Assembly: GCA_022572725.1 (NCBI GenBank)
Contig: JACZVJ010000009.1
Span: 1-47,273, forward strand
DNA length: 47,273 nucleotides
Direction: 5' to 3'
Origin: Nitrospinota bacterium
GTDB taxonomy: Bacteria; Nitrospirota; Nitrospiria; Nitrospirales; UBA8639
Shown piece after piece: positions 1-6,559 of the stretch; the first letter of the stretch is position 1, and every line of letters starts with the position of its first letter. The position numbers were made by a program, and so were the translations under genes. The notes under the pieces are model-generated. The model did no database searches. It was given only the letters and a program-made list of their open reading frames with translations, and was not told the origin of the DNA.

Positions 1-171
1 CAATCCTGCCGAACTCCCCAACGACTAGTTAATGGGTGGGCACCTAAATCTGAGTCACAAAGAGGGATGGTTGCCCGACGAGACAGTTGAAGCGGAAGAA
101 TTTGCAACGACTCTGACTACTTTGAGCGGGCAATTTTCTTTAAAAACCCAGAGAACAGCCAGGACTCCATC

Positions 172-558
172 TTGTTTAGCTGTGCTGAATCCCACATTGA
201 GATGTTTTCGAAATTAGCTAGCAGTGATCAACCGAGTTTTGATATACGGCTATCAGTTGATTTCAAGTCCCGGAAGTTTTATAAAAACGTGCGGTGCAAG
301 AATGCCGTACGATTCAAAGACAATACCTTAGCCAATAGCTCCTTTGACCTAGTAGGAAGAAAGGTGTCTTTTGGAAATGACTTACACATCATAGAAGGCA
401 GATTGACTCGTATTGCCTTGTCTTTCCCATATGATCGCGGTTCCTCACCCTCTCGATTTATCAATATTCCAGACGGGGCTGACGGAGCTATCGTTGAACC
501 GTGGCATATCGGACTCAGAACCGACCTTGTTTCGTCTCGCGAAAAAAGAGGGAATTGA
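172..558 (+). CDS. Cassette protein of unknown function, 5' end interrupted
   Basis: A 128-residue frame starts at a TTG codon and ends just before the first attC site. I do not recognise a family. The frame stays open upstream as far as a TGA at 88-90, and the residues between 91 and 172 look protein-like (several aromatic and acidic residues). A second plausible start lies in another frame at 32 (ATG), where the peptide is acidic and also looks coding until about 120. The simplest reading is one gene beginning near 32 with a frame break around 115-125. If so, the product made from 172 is an N-terminally truncated remnant. No signal peptide or membrane segment is seen. The 559-645 tail before the attC looks non-coding. 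Confidence 0.4.
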   Translation: MFSCAESHIEMFSKLASSDQPSFDIRLSVDFKSRKFYKNVRCKNAVRFKDNTLANSSFDLVGRKVSFGNDLHIIEGRLTRIALSFPYDRGSSPSRFINIPDGADGAIVEPWHIGLRTDLVSSREKRGN

Positions 559-645
559 ATGACTCCTTTTGGCCGATAGCAGCGATTGGCCTTAGGACAG
601 TAGCACTCGTTTCAAGGGTGCAAGCATGGACATATTCCAGTTGCC

Positions 646-741
646 GTCTAACAATTTGTTGGAGCGGACGCATTTACAGTCTCCTCCTCTTGCTACCGCA
701 ATCGTCGTCGCTGTAAAGGGCCGCTCAACAATGCGTTAGGC
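646..741 (+). other. attC recombination site 1
   Basis: R'' box GTCTAAC at 646-652 and R' box GTTAGGC at 735-741 enclose imperfectly complementary arms (TTGGAGCGGAC near the left, GGGCCGCTCAACAA near the right) and a pyrimidine-rich centre. The length of about 96 bp is normal. It closes the cassette of the unknown gene at 172-558. Confidence 0.82.
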
Positions 742-788
742 GGTCCTATTGTGATAGTGACAGAGTGAACTTGGAGGTTTAATCATCA

Positions 789-1432
789 GTGCCGATCATT
801 GTTAAGCATCGCTCCAATCTTGAAGTCTGTTCGGTTAGCCGCGCAGGCATCGGTATGGTTCAGTCTGTTGTCGAGCAAGCCAAATGGAATATCGGTGATA
901 AGATTGAGGTTGGTTTTATCGGAAACGCCAAATGCTTGCTCCTTCGATCGGTATCGAGCGAGGACGGATTCAAGCTGGCCTATGCCAACACTAGGAAAAA
1001 ACCGGTGGTAGAGTTTTTGTTAACGCATTCATACGTAACTATCTTTCAGCAATCGTTGAGTTACCCAAGAAAAATCTTCCCCCAGTATTTCTCAAAGGTT
1101 CGGAATGGAACATCGCGTTGTTGCTGGAACCAATCGACTGGAGTACCGCAGAATTCACCAAGACGGGTTCCAACACGCTCGCGAAAGACGCTGTTGGAGT
1201 TTATGAACTACTCGGAAACGGAGATATTGTGTTGCGAATCGGCCAAGGCAAGATTAGAGATCGAATAAATGCGCATCTACAGGATCCAAGATTCACCCAA
1301 CCCACAGTAAAGACGTTCCGTTACTTGCCTCTTCCAGATTTAGTAGATTCGCAACTTATGGAGAGGATTCTTATCGAAAAATATGAGAACGATATCGGCG
1401 TGTTGCCTCGCTTTCAAGAAATTCGAGCATGA
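789..1432 (+). pseudogene. GIY-YIG-like protein split by a -1 frameshift at an A6 run
   Basis: The gene starts at GTG 789, 11 nt after GGAGG. Its first 70 or so residues (ending NTRKK) are coding-like in one frame; from about 1001 the coding signal moves to the -1 frame and runs to TGA 1430-1432. Joining at the six-A run near 996-1001 gives one protein of about 214 residues. The C-terminal third carries a GVYELLGNGDIVLRIGQG stretch and a later ERILIEKYEND stretch, which resemble the GIY-YIG nuclease fold with its conserved Glu; the N-terminal half is unassigned. Read without a shift, the first frame continues as an unrelated tail to 1268. The junction reads G-AAA-AAA in the zero frame, so programmed -1 slippage is possible, but decay of an unused cassette gene is simpler. 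Confidence 0.6.
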
Positions 1433-1525
1433 CAAATTAAGGATACAGAGTTATTGGTCTGTTGGGTGAAATAGTGGACCGACCCCGATTAATCTAAATA
1501 ACCTATCAAAACACTTGTGAAAATC

Positions 1526-1584
1526 CCCTAACCAGGCAAATTCAGCCGACCTCCTACGTCGGAGGCTGATTTGCGACGTTAGAC
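1526..1584 (+). other. attC recombination site 2
   Basis: R'' CCCTAAC (1526-1532; C in place of the usual purine) and R' GTTAGAC (1578-1584) flank nearly perfect arms: CAAATTCAGCC pairs with GGCTGATTTG, and GACCTCC/GGAGG close the centre. At 59 bp this is the classical compact form. The 93 nt before it (1433-1525) are non-coding. Confidence 0.85.
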
Positions 1585-1592
1585 GGCACACG

Positions 1593-2120
1593 TTGGCCAG
1601 ATCGAAATCCGACATCTCGAACTCCGCGATTCGGATCTTCCTCCAGCGCGTCGGCGAGTACTACGATCAGGCGAGGGGCTTTACCAAGTTCACGCCGACC
1701 AAGGGCCAAAAGGCTGAGCTTGTCGATTGGTTTGCGCGGGAATGCTGCTTCTGCGGGACTGAGATTACCGCCGAGCACTTCACGCAAGATCATCTAGTCC
1801 CGATGAACAAAGACTCGCTCGGACTGCACGCTTGGGGCAATGTCGTCCCAGCTTGTCGGCCATGCAACCGCGACAAGCACAGGAAGGACTGGCGAGCCTT
1901 CCTTCAGACGAAGTGCGAAGGCGATCTCCTCCTATCCAGACAGCGCCGGATTGAGGCGTTCATCGAGGAGAAGCAATACGAGCCCGACCTGCAAATCGCC
2001 GACTTCGCAGATAATCTCTACTCCGACGTCGGCGAGGTCGCCATGACTTTGATCGACCTGCGATTCAAACAAGCGCAGGAAGCGATCCAAGCGCTCCTGG
2101 CGGGGAAGGGCGCCGCCTAA
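1593..2120 (+). CDS. HNH endonuclease family cassette protein
   Basis: The 175-residue protein starts at TTG 1593, only about 9 nt after the preceding attC and with no clear Shine-Dalgarno, common for cassette genes. Residues about 50-90 hold a zinc-bound HNH (beta-beta-alpha metal) domain: CCFCG knuckle, then DHLVPM with the catalytic Asp-His pair, then NVVPACRPCNRDK with the second zinc knuckle and the Asn of HNH. Family knowledge suggests metal-dependent DNA cleavage. The target and any partner are unknown; solitary HNH cassettes may serve defence or be selfish nucleases. The C-terminal 80 residues are helical and acidic. The stop codon TAA lies inside the next R'' box. The gene is GC-rich compared with neighbouring cassettes, pointing to a separate origin. 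Confidence 0.85.
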   Translation: MARSKSDISNSAIRIFLQRVGEYYDQARGFTKFTPTKGQKAELVDWFARECCFCGTEITAEHFTQDHLVPMNKDSLGLHAWGNVVPACRPCNRDKHRKDWRAFLQTKCEGDLLLSRQRRIEAFIEEKQYEPDLQIADFADNLYSDVGEVAMTLIDLRFKQAQEAIQALLAGKGAA

Positions 2121-2245
2121 CCAGGCGCTGCAGCTGACAGGCTCGGTCGGCGCCGAAACCAAACTTGGTAGACTTACGGAGTACCCGGCGTTCAAGCCAC
2201 AGGCAGCAGTGCGCCGCCTGCAGCTGAGCGCCCAGTCCGTTATGT
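2115..2245 (+). other. attC recombination site 3
   Basis: R'' GCCTAAC at 2115-2121 overlaps the stop codon of the HNH gene; R' is GTTATGT at 2239-2245. The arms are clearly complementary: GGCGCTGCAGCTGACAGGC on the left against GCCTGCAGCTGAGCGCC on the right. It is a long form of about 131 bp. Confidence 0.82.
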
Positions 2246-2381
2246 GTCAAGAGTTTCAAGGAATGAGTAAAATAACGGGCAGAGTCTTTTCCCACCAGAA
2301 ATGTAAAAGGTTCTGTGAGTTGAAAATAATCAATCTGGTTATACTAATTGGCCTTAACCAACTTCAGAAAAGGAGATCGCC

Positions 2382-2813
2382 ATGACTACCAGAGGTTATA
2401 TAAGATATAGAAGTGACTATAAGTATCAGCTAGCTGAGGGTTATGCGGTCAGTATTTCCATTAAACCGAAATCTGATATCCAAACAGAATTTATTGATTT
2501 AGATACTACCGGGAATTTAACGGTTAAAATGGGCTATGCCTGGGATGGTCCTTCCGGGCCGGTAAAGGACACAAAGGAGAATATGCGTGCGTCCCTGGTC
2601 CACGATGCACTCTATCAGCTAATGAGAAATAAAAAGCTCAATTCTAGAACGCATAGAAAGACAGCGGACAAGGAGTTTAAAGATATATGTAAGGCCGATG
2701 GAGTGTCTAACTTTTGGGCATCAATTTATTACAAGGCTTTACGAAAGTTCGGAAAGCCTGCTGCCAGTCCGGAGAAGAAGAAAAAGGTAATTCGTGCTCC
2801 GAGGGGGTCATGA
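2382..2813 (+). CDS. DUF1353 family protein
   Basis: The 143-residue protein starts at ATG with a strong AAGGAGATCGCC leader. It has the DUF1353 signature: a YAWDGPSGP motif near residue 48, then ASLVHDALYQLM near residue 67 and a C-terminal helix with an Ala-Asp pair around the RTHRKTADKEF stretch. DUF1353 proteins occur in phages and mobile elements; no biochemical role is established that I know of. The conserved His-Asp pair suggests a small hydrolase or metal site, which is inference only. The last 20 residues are Lys-rich (KKKK). Composition is AT-rich relative to the chromosome. It sits alone between two attC sites and probably has its own promoter in 2246-2381. Confidence 0.82.
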   Translation: MTTRGYIRYRSDYKYQLAEGYAVSISIKPKSDIQTEFIDLDTTGNLTVKMGYAWDGPSGPVKDTKENMRASLVHDALYQLMRNKKLNSRTHRKTADKEFKDICKADGVSNFWASIYYKALRKFGKPAASPEKKKKVIRAPRGS

Positions 2814-2822
2814 AATCACTAC

Positions 2823-2955
2823 GTATAACCATCGGATTAAGATTGAGCAAAACAGCATTCTTTCTTCGTACACCGCCTTTGAGATTTCATTCTTTTTTCA
2901 AATGCAACCTGTTTCGGTTTGATGCTGTTTTGCCAACTTATCCAAGGCGTTAGGC
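2823..2955 (+). other. attC recombination site 4
   Basis: R'' GTATAAC (2823-2829) and R' GTTAGGC (2949-2955) flank arms that pair well: GAGCAAAACAGCATTC on the left against GATGCTGTTTTGCC on the right. About 133 bp. The R'' begins 10 nt after the DUF1353 stop codon. Confidence 0.78.
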
Positions 2956-2981
2956 AATAAGGCAGAACCGGAGAGAAGCTA

Positions 2982-3596
2982 GTGAATGAACCAGCACAAA
3001 AAAGTAACAAACGACAGCGTGCAGATAAAATAAAGCAATATAGATGCAAAAACTTAATTGCTGTTATAGAAGATCCACACGATATAAAAAACTTCTGAAC
3101 TGTAATAAGGAATGTAAATGCCTTAGGTGTGGAGAAGGCTTATATCGTAGACCCACGGAAAGCCTTGCCCGATGATTGGCAAGAGATGAGGGGAAAGAAA
3201 TCACTGACATCAACATCGGTTTCCGCAATAAAATGGAGCTTCGTAAAGAGGTTTGATAGTACCGAAGCGTGTCTCCAGCACTTGGAGAAAAACCTGTTTG
3301 TATCTATTGTTACATCGCCACATGTAAAGGGGCATAAAAATGTGATTTTGCACGAGGGCGACTATACCCAGCATGCCAAACTAGCCGTATGGTTTGGAAG
3401 TGAGTCGAGGGGAATTAGCGATCTCGCCGTAAAACGCAGTGAAATGTGCGTAAGCATACCAATGCTCGGCATGATCGAAAGTCTAAACCTGGGAACAACG
3501 TCAGGAATTGTTTTATATGAAATTACAAAGCAACGGCGTGAGTATCAGAGAAAATACAAGTATAAAAATAGACGCGGTAGAAAATATATTGCCTAA
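2982..3596 (+). pseudogene. SpoU/TrmH-type RNA 2'-O-methyltransferase with an in-frame TGA
   Basis: From GTG 2982 (preceded by GGAGAGAAG) the frame reads a Lys/Arg-rich N-terminus and then the SpoU motif 1 region AVIEDPHDIKNF-stop-TVIRNVNALGV. The TGA is at 3096-3098. Past it the same frame continues without a break to TAA 3594-3596. The SPOUT knot motifs are intact: WFGSESRGIS (motif 2) and IPMLGMIESLNLGTTSG (motif 3). The family has Gly or another small residue where the TGA stands, so GGA to TGA would be one base change. A downstream GTG at 3129 could give a 155-residue product, but it would lack motif 1 with its conserved Asn and catalytic-region Arg. The likely substrate class is tRNA or rRNA ribose. 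It is probably a dead cassette gene unless the TGA is read through. Confidence 0.75.
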
Positions 3597-3662
3597 CAAG
3601 GCGCTCGTTCGGACGCAAACTACGCTACGCTTCGTTTGCGCCGCACAGCTTGATCGTTAGTC
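3591..3662 (+). other. attC recombination site 5
   Basis: R'' GCCTAAC (3591-3597) contains the stop of the methyltransferase frame; R' is GTTAGTC (3656-3662). The inner arms GGACGCAAAC and GTTTGCGCC pair closely around a short CTACGCTACGCTTC centre. About 72 bp, a textbook site. Confidence 0.92.
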
Positions 3663-3687
3663 GCCTGACAAACCCACACCCTTTTGC

Positions 3688-3716
3688 TTGACAAGGCTTC
3701 CGCTCAAGCGTAGAGC
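3688..3716 (+). promoter_or_regulatory. Possible cassette-borne sigma70 promoter
   Basis: A perfect TTGACA at 3688-3693 is followed after 17 nt by TAGAGC, which matches the -10 consensus in only three positions. It lies 28 nt before the start of the next cassette gene, which also has a strong ribosome-binding site. The weak -10 keeps this tentative. Confidence 0.35.
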
Positions 3717-3743
3717 AATTGTTAACTAACGAGGAGGAATACA

Positions 3744-4082
3744 ATGTCTGCAATTTTACTCAACTCTCAAGCTGATGCGGTCACTGCTGCGTTGGGAAAT
3801 GGAAACGACGCCATCGTCACCGTATCGGTTCTGGCCGCCGACGGTACGATCGGGACCGGTCTCGGTATCGGGGATTTTACAGTCTACACAAGGGTCCAAG
3901 CGCCTGGAGGCGCAGGACTTCAAATCAACAACGTTCTTGAGGGTGGCGACCCGGGTTTCTATAATATCCATCTCATTCCCATGGGGGGCACCAACTGGCA
4001 GAACGGAACCTACATCGTCGGCATCAAGGTGGAGAGGGGCCGCAAGATTGGATTCACAGTTGCAAAGTTCGAAGTCACCTAA
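3744..4082 (+). CDS. Cassette protein of unknown function
   Basis: This 112-residue protein starts at ATG after GAGGAGGAATACA, a near-ideal ribosome-binding site. I do not recognise a family. It is rich in Gly, Val, Thr and Asn, has no signal peptide or membrane segment, and shows alternating hydrophobic positions (for example AIVTVSVLAADG and YIVGIKVERGRKIGF) typical of a small all-beta domain. The GGAGLQINNVLEGGDPGFYNIHL region looks like a beta sandwich with Gly-rich turns. A soluble beta-fold binding protein is a guess only. It is alone in its cassette with a candidate promoter directly upstream. Confidence 0.72.
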   Translation: MSAILLNSQADAVTAALGNGNDAIVTVSVLAADGTIGTGLGIGDFTVYTRVQAPGGAGLQINNVLEGGDPGFYNIHLIPMGGTNWQNGTYIVGIKVERGRKIGFTVAKFEVT

Positions 4083-4130
4083 GCTCGTATGAGATGTCTT
4101 CCAACGCTGATTACGACAACACAATGACGC

Positions 4131-4194
4131 GTCTAACAGCCGCTTCAACTTGACGGTCCCCTGCGGGGCCCGCAAGTTAAGCTCAATGTTAGCA
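4131..4194 (+). other. attC recombination site 6
   Basis: R'' GTCTAAC (4131-4137) and R' GTTAGCA (4188-4194). The arms CTTCAACTTG and CAAGTTAAGC pair, and GGTCCCC/GGGGCCC close the centre. About 64 bp. Confidence 0.9.
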
Positions 4195-4216
4195 ATTAAA
4201 TGAGAGGACTGTAGCC

Positions 4217-4478
4217 GTGCCTGAAGTATCACGATTTTTCGGAATCATAATCAGGATGTTCATATGATGAACATAATCCTTCTCATTTTCACGCTGAATA
4301 CTCAGGCAGGAAGGCTGTATTTGATTTTAAAGGAAACATACTTAAAGGAGATCTTGCCTCAAAAACAGCCACCAAACTCGTACGTGAATGGGTTGATCTT
4401 CATGTATCTGAGCTTGAAGAGGATTGGAAGTTGGCAAGAGAAAGCCAAAATCTCAAGAAAATCAAACCTTTGACATGA
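4217..4478 (+). pseudogene. DUF4160 protein gene with a +1 frameshift
   Basis: From GTG 4217 the peptide begins PEVSRFFGIIIRMF, the normal start of DUF4160 proteins, then hits TGA at 4265. One base further on, the frame from 4266 continues the family sequence: DEHNPSHFHAEYSGRKAVF and a C-terminal helix ending near KKIKPL, with TGA at 4476-4478. The whole protein would be about 86 residues. One surplus base in the ATATGATGAAC stretch (4262-4272) explains the break. DUF4160 and DUF2442 genes very often occur as adjacent pairs, and here the DUF2442 partner follows 10 nt later and is intact. The function of the pair is not established; a toxin-antitoxin-like role has been suspected from its distribution. 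This copy is probably inactive unless frameshifting occurs. Confidence 0.75.
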
Positions 4479-4488
4479 GGGTACAAGT

Positions 4489-4731
4489 ATGTGGGATATG
4501 AATGAGGTAATAAGTATTAATTATAAAGACGGCTACACTTTCCATATAGTGTTTGATGATGGCGTGGCCGGAAATATTGATTTATCGGAATACACAAATA
4601 AAGGGCCTATATTTGCCCCATTGAAGGACAAGGACTTTTTTAGAAAGGCAACTATAGAGGGGGGAACAATATCCTGGCCAAATGGTGCCGATATTGCACC
4701 TGAAACATTGTACGAGAAAATAAATTGCTAA
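4489..4731 (+). CDS. DUF2442 family protein
   Basis: The 80-residue protein starts at ATG 4489 and carries the full DUF2442 signature: an N-terminal [15 protein letters not shown] strand, [14 protein letters not shown], then [11 protein letters not shown] and the C-terminal [16 protein letters not shown] motif. It is the usual partner of the frameshifted DUF4160 gene just upstream, in the same cassette. With that partner broken, this gene may survive alone. Its stop codon lies within the R'' box of the next attC. No function is established for the family; a small DNA- or protein-binding fold is likely. Confidence 0.88.
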   Translation: MWDMNEVISINYKDGYTFHIVFDDGVAGNIDLSEYTNKGPIFAPLKDKDFFRKATIEGGTISWPNGADIAPETLYEKINC

Positions 4732-4830
4732 CAGCAAGTTCCAGCCGACAATTAAAAGCGGGGCGGCTTTTCCGTTCTACCCCCACCCCCTGCCGCCACT
4801 TTTAATTGCGGCTGAACCTGGACGTTAGGC
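4726..4830 (+). other. attC recombination site 7
   Basis: R'' TGCTAAC (4726-4732) overlaps the DUF2442 stop; R' is GTTAGGC (4824-4830). Long complementary arms: GTTCCAGCCG(A)CAATTAAAAG on the left against CTTTTAATTGCGGCTG on the right, with GCGGGGCGGC/GCCGCC further in. About 105 bp. Confidence 0.9.
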
Positions 4831-4853
4831 ACACAAAGCAAAAGGAGAAAGCT

Positions 4854-5276
4854 ATGAACATCAAGTTTCTAATTGCGAGTATTATTATTGTGGCCATTCC
4901 CGTCCTTAGTGGTTGCCCCCGTCCTGGGCCCGATTCGCCATATATCCCAGAACCACGGGCGAAAATGGATTTCGATAACACATCTACGGTGAATGTAGTA
5001 ACCGGTCTAGGAAAAGATTGCGTGACCGGCAAAAAAGTTGAAGTATGGGCCCTAATCACCGGAGGGCCTGACGGAGATTCAGTGAGTGTCGAAGGTTATT
5101 GTGGTCATACTCAGGTTGCAAACACCGTTGTAATAGTTCCGAGAGATAATTGGGCTGATGTCAATTTCGATCGAAAACTGCAGCCAAATGATCAAGAAGC
5201 GGGGTGTTTGGTAACTCCCATATTTATCAATCCAGGAAATCCTTCAACTTTTCGTGCAAGTTGTAAATTTGAATAA
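4854..5276 (+). CDS. Small secreted lipoprotein, unknown function
   Basis: The start is ATG 4854, placed by AAAGGAGAAAGCT just upstream and by the signal peptide. MNIKFLIASIIIVAIPVLSGC is a lipoprotein signal with lipobox LSGC (lipidated Cys about residue 21). The mature part of about 120 residues begins Pro-rich and contains five further Cys in a beta-rich sequence, so disulfides in the periplasm are likely. No family recognised. It is alone in its cassette. Lipoproteins are frequent cassette cargo and may alter surface properties. Confidence 0.78.
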   Translation: MNIKFLIASIIIVAIPVLSGCPRPGPDSPYIPEPRAKMDFDNTSTVNVVTGLGKDCVTGKKVEVWALITGGPDGDSVSVEGYCGHTQVANTVVIVPRDNWADVNFDRKLQPNDQEAGCLVTPIFINPGNPSTFRASCKFE

Positions 5277-5367
5277 AATGTTCCGAGCATTCTCACGAAA
5301 TAGTTCGACTCCCAGCTAATTGGGAGAGTGCTAAGAGACCTTGGTAAAGCAGTACGTTAGTATCAGT

Positions 5368-5442
5368 GCCTAACCAGCCAATCGAGGCGGACCGGATAAA
5401 GTGCTAGCGCGCTTTTCCGGCCACTCATTGGTGCCGTTGGGG
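5368..5442 (+). other. attC recombination site 8 (non-canonical R')
   Basis: R'' GCCTAAC (5368-5374) is perfect. The best R' is GTTGGGG (5436-5442), which breaks the final pyrimidine. Between them GGACCGGATAAAG and CTTTTCCGGCC are complementary around TGCTAGCGCG. A second R'-like GTTAGTA lies just upstream at about 5355, and a CTCCCA/TGGGAG hairpin at about 5310-5330, so the 91 nt behind the lipoprotein gene may hold a damaged older site. Confidence 0.68.
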
Positions 5443-5454
5443 CATGAAAGAAAT

Positions 5455-5718
5455 ATGGCAACTGGACGCAGCAAAAAGATCGTCGGGCAAACCGGCGAGT
5501 ACCTCGTCGCGGCGGAGCTCTCACGCCGCGGGCTGATCGCCACCACGTTCACCGGTAACGTGCCTCATTACGACATCATCGCGTCCGACGAAACCGGCAG
5601 ACACGTTTCCGTCCAGGTGAAATCCAGCCGGAGTGCATCTTGGCAGTTCGTCAGATTTGGGGTCATGTCAGATTTGGGGTCAGGCATGAGTATTGACTTA
5701 TTTGTTGAGCCGGCCTAG
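5455..5718 (+). pseudogene. PD-(D/E)XK-like protein truncated by REP-like sequence
   Basis: From ATG 5455 the first 65 residues match a small nuclease-like family common in cassettes: GQTGEYLVAAELSRRGL (helix with Glu), then HYDIIASDETGR and VSVQVKSSRSASWQF, giving a D-x(n)-Q-x-K catalytic pattern near residues 44-62. Immediately after WQF the reading frame runs into a 16-bp direct repeat and ends 22 codons later with a tail of no relation to the family. Full-length relatives continue well past this point, so the gene is cut at about 5650 by inserted REP-like DNA. It would be inactive or unstable. Confidence 0.6.
5650..5682. repeat. Tandem 16-bp REP-like repeat
   Basis: Two exact copies of GTCAGATTTGGGGTCA occur at 5650-5665 and 5667-5682, separated by one T, and are followed by GGCATGAGTATTGAC. 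The GGGGTCA core recurs in the ends of the two RAYT remnants downstream. Such sequences are typical of the palindromic repeats next to REP-associated transposase genes. Confidence 0.65.
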
Positions 5719-5730
5719 GCTGTGGGTCCG

Positions 5731-5983
5731 GAACCAAGGGGTCGGAGTGCTTGAAAGCATCCCTCTGTGGTGTTGTTCGACCACGAGGTAAGTGGGAGGG
5801 CGATCACCGCGATCCGCGAAGGGACGGAAAAAGGGGCGGCCATTGGGAGTGAACACGTTCAAGAGGTGATGGCGCGTAGGATACAACGGCGGGTGACGCG
5901 ATTGGGGTATGGCGGTGACCGGAAGAGCCAGGCGTATCGGAGGTGGAATAAGGAATCGAATCAAACACTCTGACCTCTTGTTT
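5731..5983 (+). mobile_element. RAYT-derived non-autonomous element, copy 1
   Basis: About 253 bp bounded by GAACCAAGGGGTCGGAGTG at the left and the inverse CACTCTGACCTCTTGTT at the right. Inside, 5761-5952 is about 90 % identical to the second copy at 6872-7213 and encodes the C-terminal tail of a REP-associated tyrosine transposase (FDHEVSGRAITAIREGTEKG, then RRVTRLGYGGDRKS). Compared with copy 2 it lacks about 90 bp after CTTGAAAGCAT and has a 1-nt loss near 5940, so no intact product is possible. The HUH catalytic part of the transposase is absent. Confidence 0.7.
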
Positions 5984-6221
5984 CCCTCCTTCATGTGTTG
6001 AATCGGGGCGGGAAGGGTGTGCGAAGCCCGGTCGATTCGTTGTGAGGTCGGGGGGCATATACGGAACCATAGATGACCCAGGAAGAAGATAGACAAAGGG
6101 CTGAAATGCCACAAAGACGTTCAAAGACGACAGGTTACGCGGTTCATTGTCAAGCCAATTCCAGGGGCTTATTCTGCGCAACCAGAAGACTCAGGGACTT
6201 ATACAGAACAAGGTCATCATT
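5984..6221. other. Stretch without a recognisable gene between RAYT remnant 1 and higB
   Basis: No convincing coding frame, RNA gene or repeat was found here. The sequence is likely the decayed tail of the truncated nuclease cassette together with transposon debris. A GCGCAAC at about 6176 could be a poor R'' box for the R' at 6222, but no complementary arms were seen. Confidence 0.45.
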
Positions 6222-6228
6222 GTTAGGC
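6222..6228 (+). other. R' box of a decayed attC, start of the HigBA cassette
   Basis: GTTAGGC at 6222-6228 is a perfect R' core. It is followed 40 nt later by higB, the usual distance for a cassette gene. No good matching R'' and arms were found upstream, perhaps because the site was damaged by the neighbouring insertions. Confidence 0.45.
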
Positions 6229-6231
6229 GTC

Positions 6232-6260
6232 TTGAAATCTGTAACGCCATAGGTTACAGT
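6232..6260 (+). promoter_or_regulatory. higBA promoter with overlapping operator palindrome
   Basis: TTGAAA (6232-6237), a 17-nt spacer and TACAGT (6255-6260) form a good sigma70 promoter. A perfect inverted repeat TGTAAC-N7-GTTACA (6240-6258) fills the spacer and enters the -10, as expected for an operator bound by the HigA antitoxin to repress its own operon. The predicted start of transcription (about 6267) is almost at the GTG of higB, so the message may be leaderless. Confidence 0.6.
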
Positions 6261-6268
6261 TTAAAGGT

Positions 6269-6547
6269 GTGATCCGTGGATTTAAACACAAGGGGTTGGG
6301 CAAGTTTTTCCAGGCCGGCTCCAAAGCAGGCATCCAAGCGCAACACGCTGAACGGCTACGCCTTATCTTGGGCCGTCTGAGCGCTGCAACTGCCCCCAAG
6401 GATATGGCACTTCCGGGATTAGATCTTCATCCTCTCAAGAGCAACAGAAAAGGCACCTGGGCCGTATCGGTCAGTGGGAACTGGCGAGTTACGTTCAAGT
6501 TTGTTGGAAAGGACGCTGAATCCGTTCATTACGAGGATTATCACTGA
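6269..6547 (+). CDS. higB: HigB-type toxin, ribosome-dependent mRNA interferase family
   Basis: The 92-residue protein begins at GTG 6269 and matches HigB along its whole length: IRGFKHKGLGKFF at the start, AERLRLILGRLSAA in the second helix, LPGLDLHPLKSNRKGTWAVSV, and the terminal WRVTFKFVGKDAESVHYEDYH. The conserved Arg of GNWRVTF and the final Tyr-His are present, so the toxin is probably active. HigB enzymes of the RelE fold cut mRNA on the translating ribosome and stop growth. higA follows after 12 nt in the same operon, in toxin-first order. The pair sits in an integron cassette, where such modules stabilise the array against loss, and is flanked by RAYT remnants. Confidence 0.93.
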   Translation: MIRGFKHKGLGKFFQAGSKAGIQAQHAERLRLILGRLSAATAPKDMALPGLDLHPLKSNRKGTWAVSVSGNWRVTFKFVGKDAESVHYEDYH

Positions 6548-6559
6548 GAGGTCATAACG

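Noticed and set aside
5767-5973. Copy 1 RAYT tail as an intact gene
   Set aside because: Deleted and frameshifted relative to copy 2; its GTG start is internal and lacks a ribosome-binding site.
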